NCBI GenBank assembly: GCA_017548425.1
Contig: JAFZAB010000221.1
Span: forward strand, 1-42,825
Origin: Victivallales bacterium
GTDB taxonomy: Bacteria; Verrucomicrobiota; Lentisphaeria; Oligosphaerales; Oligosphaeraceae
DNA: 42,825 nucleotides
Direction of reading: 5' to 3'
How positions within the stretch are numbered: the first letter of the stretch is position 1; each line of letters begins with the position of its first letter. Below are positions 14,887-23,935 of this stretch, one piece after another. The translations under genes were made by a program, and so were the position numbers. Below the pieces are notes generated by a model, which saw only the letters and a program-made list of their open reading frames with translations, had not been told where the DNA came from and ran no database searches.

Positions 14887-17043
14887 TTAATGTATAGGGG
14901 GATTTGGCGGATTGGCGGGCGGCACATCCTCCGGCTCCAACGGCGGAGCGGCCATCTTCGGGCCGTCGTCTTTGGCGGCGGAATCGTCCGGGCCGAAGTC
15001 GTCGTCGGATTCGGCGGCGTGTTCGGGCATTTCCATCTCCAGAAGTTCATAGACCTCTTTGGCGGTCATCGTCTCGCGTTCCAGCAAGGCTTCCGCAAGC
15101 TTGTGCAGCTTGTCCAGATTATCCTTCAGCAACGCCAACGCGCGCTTCTGTCCTTCCTCCACGAGACCGCGAATCTCCAAATCGATTTCGCGTGCCGTTT
15201 CAGGACTGAAGTCTTCACTTCTTGTGATGTCACGGCCGAGGAAGATATGCTCTTCGCGGCCGATGTAGTTCACGGGGCCCATGCGACGGCTCATGCCGTA
15301 TTGGCAGACCATCTTCTTGGCCGTTTCCGTCGCTTGGCGGATATCGCCGGAGGCACCCGTCGAAATGTCGTCCAAAACCAATTCCTCCGCGGCGCGGCCA
15401 CCGAGAGCGACGGCGATGGAATCGCGCAACTCGTTGTAGGAACGATGGTAAATGTCCTGTTCCGGCAGGAACATCGTCATGCCGCCGGCCTGTCCGCGCG
15501 GAATGATCGTGATCTTGTGCAACGGAATCGTATGCTCGCAGAGCATGTTCACCAATGCATGGCCGCCTTCGTGATAGGCCGTCAGCTTGCGGTCTTTTTC
15601 CGTCACCTTGCGGCTACGGCGCTCTTTGCCGAAGCAAACTTTGTCACGAGCCGCTTCCAAATCGTCGAGACCGACGGTTTCCTTGCCAGCACGCGTCGCA
15701 ATCAGCGCCGCTTCGTTGATGAGATTCGCCAGATCGGCGCCGCTGAAGCCAGTCGTGCCACGCGCGATGACTTTCAAATCAACGGACGGATCCAGCTTGA
15801 TTTTCGCGGCATGGATTTTCAGAATGCCGAGACGGCCACGGAGATCCGGCAGGTCGATGACAATCTGGCGGTCAAAACGGCCTGGACGGAGCAACGCAGG
15901 ATCCAAGACGTCCGGACGGTTCGTCGCCGCAATCACGATGACGCCGGAATTCACTTCAAAGCCATCCATTTCAACGAGCAGCGCATTCAATGTCTGCTCG
16001 CGTTCGTCATGGCCACCGCCAATTCCGCTGAAACGCGAACGGCCGACGGCGTCGATTTCATCAATGAAAATCAAACATGGAGAATGCTTCTTGCCTTCTT
16101 CAAACATGTCGCGAACACGGCTCGCGCCGACACCGACGAACATTTCCACGAAATCGGAACCGCTGATGGAGAAGAACGGCACATCCGCTTCGCCCGCAAT
16201 CGCCTTCGCAAGCAACGTCTTACCTGTTCCGGGCGGACCGACCATCAAGACGCCACGCGGAATCTTGCCGCCCAGACGGCGGAATTTCGCGGGATCTTTC
16301 AGGAAATCAACGATTTCCTGCATTTCTTCCTTCGCTTCGTCAATGCCCGCCACGTCTTTCAACGTCAACTTGTCCTTTCCAGGGTTGAGCATCCGCGCAC
16401 GGCTCTTTCCAAACTGCAAGGCACCGTTGCCAGCGCCGCGCATCTGCCGTGCGAAAATGAAATAGAACAGCCCGACCATCAGCAGAATCGGGAGGACGGA
16501 AATCATGATGTTCGTCCATAAGCCGTTGGAAAAACGCGTTTCGCGGACAGCGCAGTATTCGCGGATCATCTGGTCCAGAATATCGCTATAGACGACGCGG
16601 CATTTGAAGCGGATGACCATCGGCTCCTGCACGAAACCAGACTTGTCATCCTTCGCGGCGTCTTTTCCAGACGCCTTGCCGTCCGTCTGCGCTTCGGGAC
16701 GTTTTCTCTGAAGCAAACCACTCCGTTTCTGCCATGAATTCCGAACGTCCTCCGTCGGCCAATACGTGCCTTCCAGCACGATCATCGCACCGCTCGACTG
16801 CTGCTCTTCAATCGTCACCTTCTGAATGAGGCGGCGTTTGAGCAAATCTTCGAAATCGCTCTGGCGAAGTTCGCGCAACTGCGTCGTGTCACGTCCGTTG
16901 AACAAAACCAAAAACAGCGGAATCGCGAAAATCACGACCGCCCACAACAGCAGCATTTTCACCGGCGGGCGAAGCAACGGCCCGCCGGGCCCGCCCTCCG
17001 TATCACGTCTCCGTGGTGGTTCCTTTGTACGCTTATCTGACAT
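14887..17043 (-). CDS. ftsH: ATP-dependent zinc metalloprotease FtsH
   Basis: 718-residue inner-membrane AAA+ protease that degrades misfolded membrane proteins and regulators as a hexamer. TM1 is at about 30-48 and TM2 at about 178-198. Walker A GPPGTGKT is at 269-276, Walker B IFIDEID at 325-331, the second region of homology around [10 protein letters not shown] (373-382), and the zinc site HEGGH at 491-495. It is longer than most FtsH proteins (about 610-650) because of a Lys/Asp-rich insertion in the periplasmic domain (about 110-137) and an acidic, proline-rich C-terminal tail from about 675. ATG 17043 is the likely start. It stands alone between repeat-bearing spacers; a terminator of the upstream FHA gene lies just before it. 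Confidence 0.97.
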   Translation of the reverse strand: MSDKRTKEPPRRRDTEGGPGGPLLRPPVKMLLLWAVVIFAIPLFLVLFNGRDTTQLRELRQSDFEDLLKRRLIQKVTIEEQQSSGAMIVLEGTYWPTEDVRNSWQKRSGLLQRKRPEAQTDGKASGKDAAKDDKSGFVQEPMVIRFKCRVVYSDILDQMIREYCAVRETRFSNGLWTNIMISVLPILLMVGLFYFIFARQMRGAGNGALQFGKSRARMLNPGKDKLTLKDVAGIDEAKEEMQEIVDFLKDPAKFRRLGGKIPRGVLMVGPPGTGKTLLAKAIAGEADVPFFSISGSDFVEMFVGVGASRVRDMFEEGKKHSPCLIFIDEIDAVGRSRFSGIGGGHDEREQTLNALLVEMDGFEVNSGVIVIAATNRPDVLDPALLRPGRFDRQIVIDLPDLRGRLGILKIHAAKIKLDPSVDLKVIARGTTGFSGADLANLINEAALIATRAGKETVGLDDLEAARDKVCFGKERRSRKVTEKDRKLTAYHEGGHALVNMLCEHTIPLHKITIIPRGQAGGMTMFLPEQDIYHRSYNELRDSIAVALGGRAAEELVLDDISTGASGDIRQATETAKKMVCQYGMSRRMGPVNYIGREEHIFLGRDITRSEDFSPETAREIDLEIRGLVEEGQKRALALLKDNLDKLHKLAEALLERETMTAKEVYELLEMEMPEHAAESDDDFGPDDSAAKDDGPKMAAPPLEPEDVPPANPPNPPIH

Positions 17044-17082
17044 TTAAGCCTCTACACAATATTCATCTTCATCAATATCAAT

Positions 17083-17113
17083 AAAAAAAAGTTCCGCCGA
17101 CTAGGCGAAACTT
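17083..17113 (-). terminator. intrinsic terminator of the FHA gene
   Basis: Read on the minus strand, a 10-bp stem (AAGTTTCGCC with GGCGGAACTT, one G-T pair) is followed directly by eight T residues. It lies 90 bp past the FHA stop codon and 40 bp before ftsH, and would insulate ftsH from upstream transcription. Confidence 0.85.
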
Positions 17114-17119
17114 CTTCCA

Positions 17120-17194
17120 GGCTGCGCAGCCCGAAAGAACCAGCCCCGGGCTGCATGCAGACACATCATCTGCCCGCATGCCGCGGCATGCGGG
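17120..17194. repeat. cluster of four GC-rich palindromes
   Basis: GGCTGCGCAGCC (17120-17131), CAGCCC/GGGCTG (17141-17153), CTGCATGCAG (17151-17160) and a perfect 22-bp palindrome with half-site CCCGCATGCCG (17173-17194). All fall between the FHA stop codon and its terminator. They resemble REP elements and might protect the FHA mRNA 3' end. Confidence 0.65.
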
Positions 17195-17203
17195 GCGAAA
17201 TTC

Positions 17204-17749
17204 TTACTGGAACATCTTCATGAACACCATGCCGGCCACACCCAACGCAGCCAGAGCGAGCAACGCGATCACGCCATACCAGATGGCGTTGGAGCCTTTG
17301 TTGTCACGAAGCTGCACGGCGCGTTTCGTCGTCGTCGTGCCAGCCATGTTCTTCATGGTGTTCCGCTGGATTTCACCAGTGCCCGTGTGCTCAAGGCTGA
17401 TGACATGGCTACTGGTGTGGGTCGAAGCATGCTGCGTGAATTCGCCTGTGTCGAACATGACTTCGATGCCGCCCAGCTGGAAGATGTCGCCCTGCTTCAG
17501 CACGACTTCCTGTCCGGCCTCGATCGGTTCGCCGTTCAAAGAGGAGCCGTTCGTGCTCCCTTCGTCACGAAGCATGTAAACGCCTTCCTCCGTACGGAAC
17601 AACGTGCAATGATGCCCGCTGATCGTCGAATCCGGGATGGCTATATCACAACTGTCCGTACGACCAATCGTGTAGCTATCATTCGTCAGTTGGAATGAAT
17701 TGCCGCGCATCGGGCCGTCTGACAAGATCTGGATTTTCGCTGTCGCCAT
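17204..17749 (-). CDS. FHA-domain protein with C-terminal membrane anchor
   Basis: 181 residues. A forkhead-associated phosphothreonine-binding domain spans about 5-100, with YTIGRTDSCDI (26-36), SGHHC (44-48) and DEGSTNGSSLNG (about 63-74) carrying the conserved Gly-Arg, Ser-x-x-His and Asn residues. A Thr/Ser-rich linker follows, then one transmembrane helix (about 157-177) at the very C terminus, so the domain faces the cytoplasm from a tail anchor. It probably binds a Ser/Thr-phosphorylated partner. No kinase or phosphatase gene is nearby. ATG 17749 has AAAGGAAAC at good spacing. It lies 183 bp beyond the TPR gene and has its own terminator. Confidence 0.88.
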   Translation of the reverse strand: MATAKIQILSDGPMRGNSFQLTNDSYTIGRTDSCDIAIPDSTISGHHCTLFRTEEGVYMLRDEGSTNGSSLNGEPIEAGQEVVLKQGDIFQLGGIEVMFDTGEFTQHASTHTSSHVISLEHTGTGEIQRNTMKNMAGTTTTKRAVQLRDNKGSNAIWYGVIALLALAALGVAGMVFMKMFQ

Positions 17750-17873
17750 TACTGTTTCCTTTGGTTTATGAATCTTTCCACATTCTGCGGAACCGCTTTC
17801 TAGAGATTCCTACCCAGCAAACCTTTCTATATATATAAAACTTAATTTATATGACTTTTATTGTGTTTTCAAT

Positions 17874-17895
17874 GTCTTTTTAACGTCTTTTTAAC
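17874..17895. repeat. 11-nt tandem duplication in the FHA upstream region
   Basis: GTCTTTTTAAC occurs twice in direct succession in the AT-rich spacer 17750-17932. On the minus strand, downstream of this repeat, TTGAAA lies about 15-17 nt from TATAAATT and could serve as a weak promoter for the FHA gene; that promoter is only a suggestion. Confidence 0.5.
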
Positions 17896-17932
17896 AAAAA
17901 CTTTTGTTTATCCGCCTCTTTGACATGATTTT

Positions 17933-20452
17933 TTATTTCGTTTTCTCTTCGAACAACGGCTTCAACGCCGCGTCGCCGCGATATTCCTCCGCCTTCAGCG
18001 GATACCGCCGCCGCAATTCCTCCCACGCCTCACGCGCGGAATCCTTCTTGCCCAACGCCAGATGGGCGCGGATCGCCAGCAGCATCGCCGTCGGATTGTA
18101 CAACGGATGGTTGCCGACGATGTAACACATCGTCGCGTAGGTCAACGCATCAGTCGGATTCTTATCGACGTCCAGCAGGATTCTCGCTTTCACAAGCCAC
18201 GCCAGCGACGTGCTTTCCTCCTTCGAACGACCGCCGGACAAGACCAAGACCTTCTCCGCCAGATCCAACGCCTGCGTGTATTGCTTCTGGTAGTAGAGAT
18301 TCTCCGCCAACAGCGCGAGAACATCGCAGCGGAACGGCATCCGTTCGTCTGGATTCAACGTCCCTTCCACTTCCGGAATCTTGACCTGCAAATCCGTCAG
18401 CAACTTGCCCGCTTCCGTGCGGCTCGCCTCGCCGGCCACGACCAGACGTTTTGCAAGCTCCAGACCGCCGCGGCACGCCCAGACAGGTTCGTTCTTCCGC
18501 TGCCACAACGTCCGCCAAATCCGCTCTTCGCATGCACGCGAATCGAAACCGGCCAGATCCACGCCGGAATCACGCAAGTCACTGCAAACCATGCCTGCCT
18601 GATACAGGAACGGACCGTCCAGATTGACGCCGTTGTATTTGACAAGCAAGTCATTGACCAGCTTGACGCCGTCGAACATGTTCTTCAAATCATTCGGCGT
18701 TTTCTTGTCCTGTTTCTCACCGACGAACGACGTCAGAAGAATTTGCGCGGCAAGCTTCTTCATGCTCTGCTCGATTTCCGCGCCGCCGACCAGCGGCTTT
18801 TCCAAAGCCGCCATTAACACGTCCAAAGACGCCTTGCGCTCTTTTCGATTGTAGAGGATGGTGGCCAGACCGAGCGTGAAACGCTCCGCCCGCTCACCAG
18901 TCGCATCTTTCAGCAATTCACGGACTTGCTCCTCCGCTTTTTCCAACTGGTCGGCTTCGCTGTAGATGTACATGAGACGTTCGCGGCTGATATCGACTTC
19001 TTCCTTCGACTGCGGATACGTTTCAATCAGTTTCAGATAATCGCGCGTCGCCAAATCAAGATGCTTCGCTTCGCGTTCGCATTCAGCGGCTTGCAGCAGG
19101 AATGACGCGGGTTTCTCAATGCCCGGCAGACGGCTCAAAACCTGCAATTCATCCGCCGCCTTCTGCCATTCCTTCGCCTTCATGAACATGGAAATCAACA
19201 GTTCATGGCTGCGGACCTGTTCCGGCAGATTGCCTTTGTATAGCGCAAGTGCCTGCCGATACGAGTTTTCCGCTTCCTCAAGCTTTCCACTCAATTCGAA
19301 GATACGGCCACGATGCTGCAACATGCCGGCCTTCTCCGGACTCTGCGGATATTCCTTCACAAACGCATCAATCTTCTCGCCCGCCTGCTCAAACGATTTT
19401 TCCTCCATCAGGCAGTAGATGATATACGTTTTGACCATTCGACGAATGTCCGTCGGAACATCCGCCATCTCTTCGATTCGCATGAAGAATGGACGCGCCT
19501 CCGGATAACGCCGCGCATTGAACAAGCACAGGCCATGCACGTAATCCATCTCATAATCATGGACTTCCGCATAACGTCGATGCCAGTCTTCAGCCTTTTC
19601 CAACGCCTCCGCCGCCTTGCCTTGGTCAAACAGCAACATCACGCGGCGTTTCCGCACTTCGCGGCTGCTCGCGCCGTCCGGATACAGTCCCAAGCAGAGT
19701 TCGTAAGCGGCCAACGCATCCGCATAATGGCCTCGCGCGTTGCAGACTTCGCCCAAACGGTACATGGACGCTTCTCGAATTTCAGGCGACACGCTTTCAT
19801 TGCCTGAAAGCCGCTTGAAACCAGCCTCCGCCTCTTCCAGTTGCCGCGCTGTTAAAGCACGCCAACTCAACTGGTAAAGCGAAAACGCACGCCATGGGCG
19901 GTCGCCACGCAGTTCGCCTTTTGCCAGCGTTCTGAACAAATCAAGCACTTCCTCCGTATCTTTTCCATTCTGATAGCGGATGCACATCGCCAAAAGATAC
20001 GTCGAATATTCAGCCAGAGATTCGTCTTTCGAAGCGCGAAGCAGACGAAAACTCTCCGCCGCACGCGCGTAATCTTTCTTTTGATAGTAGGCGTCTGCCT
20101 CCCAACTCGTCAACGCCTCCAATTTCGCGTTCGTCGGAAAATTCTTCCGGAATTCCGCGATGCTGGCCAGCATGTCGTCCGTTTTCATCTGTTCATGAAG
20201 GCACAGAATCAAATTCACATGGGCCTCAGCGGCAAGACGATGACCGCCATTGGCCGCCAAAAAGTCACGATACAGCTTTTCCGCGCGGTCGTAGAGCTTG
20301 CGGTCCTGCAAGCCATGCGCATACATGTACTGGTCCTGCGGATCGTGCAACTCTTCCACCGTCCCCTGCCCGAACGCGGGGGAGACAGACAGAAGCAGAA
20401 CAGCCAAATATGCTAAAATATGGCACTTGCGACTTTTAGGCATATGCGTCAT
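17933..20452 (-). CDS. exported TPR-repeat protein of an ExbB/ExbD operon
   Basis: 839 residues. An upstream in-frame start at 20530 would overlap exbD by 60 bp; ATG 20452 has AGGAGG five nucleotides before it and gives a clean signal peptide (hydrophobic segment about 12-25, cleavage near AFG-Q). The mature protein is almost entirely helical tetratricopeptide-like repeats (for example ARAAESFRLL, ADALAAYELCL, EEAENSYRQAL), suited to protein-protein interaction in the periplasm or at the outer membrane. exbD ends 17 bp upstream, so TPR, ExbD and ExbB form one operon. By analogy with Tol-Pal it may be the periplasmic partner of the motor, a CpoB/YbgF-like role on a much larger scale. That is inference. 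Confidence 0.88.
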   Translation of the reverse strand: MTHMPKSRKCHILAYLAVLLLSVSPAFGQGTVEELHDPQDQYMYAHGLQDRKLYDRAEKLYRDFLAANGGHRLAAEAHVNLILCLHEQMKTDDMLASIAEFRKNFPTNAKLEALTSWEADAYYQKKDYARAAESFRLLRASKDESLAEYSTYLLAMCIRYQNGKDTEEVLDLFRTLAKGELRGDRPWRAFSLYQLSWRALTARQLEEAEAGFKRLSGNESVSPEIREASMYRLGEVCNARGHYADALAAYELCLGLYPDGASSREVRKRRVMLLFDQGKAAEALEKAEDWHRRYAEVHDYEMDYVHGLCLFNARRYPEARPFFMRIEEMADVPTDIRRMVKTYIIYCLMEEKSFEQAGEKIDAFVKEYPQSPEKAGMLQHRGRIFELSGKLEEAENSYRQALALYKGNLPEQVRSHELLISMFMKAKEWQKAADELQVLSRLPGIEKPASFLLQAAECEREAKHLDLATRDYLKLIETYPQSKEEVDISRERLMYIYSEADQLEKAEEQVRELLKDATGERAERFTLGLATILYNRKERKASLDVLMAALEKPLVGGAEIEQSMKKLAAQILLTSFVGEKQDKKTPNDLKNMFDGVKLVNDLLVKYNGVNLDGPFLYQAGMVCSDLRDSGVDLAGFDSRACEERIWRTLWQRKNEPVWACRGGLELAKRLVVAGEASRTEAGKLLTDLQVKIPEVEGTLNPDERMPFRCDVLALLAENLYYQKQYTQALDLAEKVLVLSGGRSKEESTSLAWLVKARILLDVDKNPTDALTYATMCYIVGNHPLYNPTAMLLAIRAHLALGKKDSAREAWEELRRRYPLKAEEYRGDAALKPLFEEKTK

Positions 20453-20469
20453 CTTCGCCTCCTGCAACG

Positions 20470-20889
20470 TCACTTCTCCTCCGGACGAATCGTCGCGAAC
20501 GACACGTTGCGGATATCGACTTTGGCGCACAAATCCAGAACTTTGATGACATCCTTGTGCTGCGTCTTCTCATCCGCACGGATGATGACCGGCTGGTCTT
20601 GGAAAGCCGCCTGGACTTCCTGCAAGATTCGTTCCAGCCGCTCCATGGACAGCTCCTGGCTATTGATGGACACCACGCCCTTTTCATCCACGTTGATGAT
20701 GACTTCGCCACGCTGGCGGTAGCTGTGATTTTCCGAACTCGCCGTGGGCACTTTGATTTCAAGCTTGTTCTCCCACTGCGCGAAAATCGTCGCCGCCATG
20801 AAGTGAATCAAAAGAATGAAGATGATATCAAGCATCGGCCCCATCTGGAAGCCGGCGTTCGTTTCCGTGATTTTTCTTTTGAAATTCAT
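20470..20889 (-). CDS. ExbD/TolR-type biopolymer transport protein
   Basis: 139 residues. A short cytoplasmic N terminus, one transmembrane helix (about 16-38) with the conserved proton-path aspartate in MLDIIFILL (D21), and a periplasmic ExbD/TolR domain. With the ExbB/TolQ protein encoded 24 bp upstream it forms a proton-driven motor that energises processes in the outer envelope. The first residues FKRKITETNAGFQMGPM are typical of the family. The ribosome site is a weak AAGGG. ExbD versus TolR cannot be decided here, as no TonB, TolA, TolB or Pal gene adjoins it. Confidence 0.92.
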   Translation of the reverse strand: MNFKRKITETNAGFQMGPMLDIIFILLIHFMAATIFAQWENKLEIKVPTASSENHSYRQRGEVIINVDEKGVVSINSQELSMERLERILQEVQAAFQDQPVIIRADEKTQHKDVIKVLDLCAKVDIRNVSFATIRPEEK

Positions 20890-20913
20890 GCTTAAGCCCT
20901 TGCTAAAGCGATA

Positions 20914-21756
20914 TTAAAGTCTGTTGCTTGCGGACAGTCTGCGGAGGACGGAATTGCATGCGCTTTCCATGCCGCCGATCAGCTTGTTCAAACGGCCGCG
21001 CATCAAATCGTACATCGCCATCGCGAAGATACCGACGATCAGGCCGCCGAACGTCGTGTACATGGCCTGCGAAACACCGTTCGCCAACGTGTCGGCCTTG
21101 TTGATCATGCTGACGCCACTTTCCAAACCGCTGAAGGAGACCATCATACCCCAAACCGTACCAAGCAGTCCGACCATCGGGGCGATGACCGCGATATCCA
21201 TCAGATACTGAAGGCGTTGCCACAACAGGCCGGCCTGGCGGCCGCCTTCATCTTCCATCGCATCCCGCAGGATGACATGATCCGCGATGTGACCGTCTTC
21301 GCACTGCTCCAACGCCGCGCTGATGATTTTCGCCGCGCATGAGCCATTGTTCAGACACAAATCGCGAAGTCCTTCCAAATCACCGTCTTCCGCCGCATCC
21401 TGCGCTTCCATGATGAACGAACGCGGATACAACGTGCCCTGCCGCATGGACAAGAGATAGAAGAACAGCAACGCGATCGCCAGAAGCGACAAACCTGCGA
21501 TGACGTTCATCAGCCAACCGCCGCGAACCATGATGTCTTCAATCGTGATAGTGCCAGAATTCTCCTCTTCGGTTTCCGTGGCTTCGGCTTCTTCATCTTC
21601 CGCCGCTTCAGCGACTTCCGCCGCCGGCTCATTCTGCGTGGGCTGCGTTTCCACGACGCTCGCCGGTGCTCCGCCGGTGGGCGCCGCCTCCTGGCCCCTC
21701 ACGCATACGCCGCTGAATAACAGCATCAGGACAAGTACGATACTCGTTGCTTTCAT
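20914..21756 (-). CDS. ExbB/TolQ-type proton channel protein with signal peptide
   Basis: 280 residues, MotA/TolQ/ExbB family. A signal peptide (1-21) is followed by an acidic, Ala/Glu-rich linker (about 28-66), then TM1 (about 81-103), a cytoplasmic region, and the paired TM2 and TM3 (about 190-210 and 233-255) with the family motif GLLGTVWGMM. The acidic periplasmic leader is an addition to the basic family architecture. ATG 21756 follows AGGAAACACA. It is the first gene of the operon exbB-exbD-TPR and is preceded by a plausible promoter at 21834-21862. Confidence 0.92.
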   Translation of the reverse strand: MKATSIVLVLMLLFSGVCVRGQEAAPTGGAPASVVETQPTQNEPAAEVAEAAEDEEAEATETEEENSGTITIEDIMVRGGWLMNVIAGLSLLAIALLFFYLLSMRQGTLYPRSFIMEAQDAAEDGDLEGLRDLCLNNGSCAAKIISAALEQCEDGHIADHVILRDAMEDEGGRQAGLLWQRLQYLMDIAVIAPMVGLLGTVWGMMVSFSGLESGVSMINKADTLANGVSQAMYTTFGGLIVGIFAMAMYDLMRGRLNKLIGGMESACNSVLRRLSASNRL

Positions 21757-21833
21757 TGTGTTTCCTATGTTCTTATGTGATTTTGTTTTTTTCTTTTATT
21801 CCATTAATAATAATGGAAAAGGTTAAAAAGATA

Positions 21834-21862
21834 AATATACAACTTCATATGCATTAACGCAA
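21834..21862 (-). promoter_or_regulatory. probable sigma-70-type promoter of exbB-exbD-TPR
   Basis: On the minus strand TTGCGT (21862-21857) is followed after exactly 17 nt by TATATT (21839-21834). Downstream in the leader, TTCCATTA (21799-21806) and TAATGGAA (21811-21818) form a perfect 8-bp hairpin that might affect translation or message stability. Confidence 0.45.
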
Positions 21863-21909
21863 TTTTACTATAGGAAAAATTAACTTTACGCCCCCAATGG
21901 ACGCTTGTC

Positions 21910-23826
21910 TCAATAGAAAACGACTTCAGATGTGCATGTCATCCCGCGTTTGTCCGTGACGAACAAATACGCGGCATTTGCATTAGACGGCACGACGGCT
22001 GTCAAAGTTCCCGTCGCTTCGTCATATTCCGCATCGGCGACCTCCCAGTTCCGTTCGGGCCATTCGCCGCCGTCCTTCGTGAACGCCAATCGGCCGTCCA
22101 GTAACGGTCCGCCACCGGCGATTTTGGCACTGACACGACGGCCAAGCACGGAGAACGACAAGATTTTCGGCAACGGCTCGCCGTCTTTCAGCAACGAATC
22201 CGCAAGGCATTTGATTTCAGGCGGATCGCCAGCCGGAGCATGGCCATGCGGCATGCGGATCTTGTAGCTGCGGAAGACTTCGCCACGCGGCAACAACGTC
22301 GTCCGATGCCACACCGGCGTACGATAGAAAATATCGTTTGTGCCATTGCAAAACAGCATCGGCATCTTTGCGAAGCAGACGTATTCCGCAGGATCCCAAA
22401 GCCTTAGCCATTTCATCGAGTTATCCGTCCCCATGCCGCGGAACGTTCCCATCCAGCCGCTGCCTTCGCCCAGAAAGCCGCAACCATATACGGGAGCCGC
22501 GAATTTGAAACGGTCATCGACGCCAGCCACGATGTTCGTCAGATAACCGCCCCACGAAATGCCCGTCACGCCGATTTTATCCGCTTCGACTTCCTTGAAG
22601 GAACGCAACAACGAATGGCCGAGCACGACCGCCGCCACGGCATGGTATGTCCACTGATCCGTCACAGGCTCGTTCACGCTGCCGAAATCGCCCCATCCGG
22701 CCGGGCCGGACCATTCATGCTTCGGCCACGGCTTGCCATCCGTGTCCAACGGCAACGGCAGATGGCCGCAATTGTCCATCGCGATGGCCGCATAGCCGCG
22801 GTCGTTCCATGTCTTGACCCATGTGCGGAACGCCGTTCCGCCACCGCCATGGACGAGAACCATGCCCGGAACGGGATGTTCAGTGGACGCGTCTTTCGGA
22901 AAACCAATATACGCGAAAACGCGCGTCGGCTTGCCTTTGTACGGAACGCCGTCGTAGAAAATTGGCTTCACATCATCGTCTTTCATATTGCTAAACGGCT
23001 CTGTTTCCACAGGATATGTTTTGGGAACCTTGGAAAGCTCCGCCATGTTCCACATCGTCTGCGCCGTTCCTTTCGGCAGTACAGGACTGTAGAACGGCGT
23101 CTCCCGCGCGGCCAATTCGCGCTCCGTCGATTCATAATTATTTTCACTCATCTTGACCTCCTGCATGATTTCATCCGCATCCATCGTCCGATTCACCAAC
23201 CGAAAACTGCTGAAAAGCCCTTCGAATTTCCGCCCCGTCCATGTCGAGACAATCAGCGGGGCATCCGGAACATCCAGATTTCCAGTCAGTTGCGGATTAT
23301 GATTTCGAACGCCGGCCGTCGCTCCGCCAACATAGTACGACGTCGTGTTCTTCTCTCGGTCCACGACGACCGCCACATGCTGCCATTTGCCCGTTTTCAG
23401 AATTGGTTCCGATTTCGTCGAAGCATATTGGCCGCCATCGTCCCGCATGGAGAACATCAGCCGCCCATCCGCATACACATCCAACACCCAAAATTCATTT
23501 TTCTTGTTGATTTTCAAAAGGATACGACGGTAAATCGTGTCATCCTTCGTCTTCAGCGTGTCTGGACAAAGCCACATCAGCAGGCTGAAACTGTTTTTGC
23601 CGACGCGCACCGCCTCCTGGTCTTTGAAGAAAATGGACGAATCGCCCCCAGCCCCTAAATACGCGGCCTTTCCAAACCGCCCCGTCGCCCAACGGCCTCC
23701 CATATCCACTGCCAGTCCTTTCGGCGTATCTTCCTTTCCGGGAACGAGATAAGATATATCACCCCATGCGGTCGCCGTCAAGCCAAGCCAAACCGCCATC
23801 ATCCAAATTACGGTCTTCAGTTTCAT
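21910..23826 (-). CDS. secreted LamG-like domain fused to an alpha/beta-hydrolase (acetyl-xylan-esterase-like)
   Basis: 638 residues. Signal peptide 1-22 (ending TAWG). Residues about 25-225 form a concanavalin/LamG-like sandwich (FGKAAYLG, WQHVAVVVDR, and the closing RLVNRTMDADEI). Residues about 290-560 are an alpha/beta hydrolase with oxyanion segment VHGGGG (325-330), nucleophile S424 in GISWGG, D498 in NGTNDIF and H527 or H529 in MPHGHA. The probable role is deacetylation or de-esterification of extracellular glycans, with the LamG part binding carbohydrate. About 570-638 is a further beta domain. It stands alone and is divergent from the BaiN-like gene. A purine-rich AAAGGA lies rather far (about 15 nt) from ATG 23826. 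Confidence 0.87.
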   Translation of the reverse strand: MKLKTVIWMMAVWLGLTATAWGDISYLVPGKEDTPKGLAVDMGGRWATGRFGKAAYLGAGGDSSIFFKDQEAVRVGKNSFSLLMWLCPDTLKTKDDTIYRRILLKINKKNEFWVLDVYADGRLMFSMRDDGGQYASTKSEPILKTGKWQHVAVVVDREKNTTSYYVGGATAGVRNHNPQLTGNLDVPDAPLIVSTWTGRKFEGLFSSFRLVNRTMDADEIMQEVKMSENNYESTERELAARETPFYSPVLPKGTAQTMWNMAELSKVPKTYPVETEPFSNMKDDDVKPIFYDGVPYKGKPTRVFAYIGFPKDASTEHPVPGMVLVHGGGGTAFRTWVKTWNDRGYAAIAMDNCGHLPLPLDTDGKPWPKHEWSGPAGWGDFGSVNEPVTDQWTYHAVAAVVLGHSLLRSFKEVEADKIGVTGISWGGYLTNIVAGVDDRFKFAAPVYGCGFLGEGSGWMGTFRGMGTDNSMKWLRLWDPAEYVCFAKMPMLFCNGTNDIFYRTPVWHRTTLLPRGEVFRSYKIRMPHGHAPAGDPPEIKCLADSLLKDGEPLPKILSFSVLGRRVSAKIAGGGPLLDGRLAFTKDGGEWPERNWEVADAEYDEATGTLTAVVPSNANAAYLFVTDKRGMTCTSEVVFY

Positions 23827-23867
23827 GATTTTTCGTTTTTCCTTTTATTTTATATTCCATATATAAA

Positions 23868-23895
23868 TTGCTTTTACACATTGGAAGGTTATTCT
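23868..23895 (+). promoter_or_regulatory. candidate promoter of the BaiN-like gene
   Basis: TTGCTT (23868-23873) and TATTCT (23890-23895) are spaced 16 nt apart in the 109-bp AT-rich divergent spacer. The matches to the -35 and -10 consensus are modest. Confidence 0.3.
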
Positions 23896-23935
23896 AAATA
23901 AACAACGTCTTTTCAACTTTTCCACTATTTCCAAC

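Noticed and set aside
14854..16521. 555-residue open frame on the plus strand
   Set aside because: It is antisense to ftsH, whose motifs are complete; its composition (His/Arg/Phe-rich) is that of a mirrored GC-biased gene.
20453..20530. Upstream start of the TPR gene at 20530
   Set aside because: It overlaps exbD by 60 bp and would bury the signal peptide, while ATG 20452 has a strong AGGAGG.
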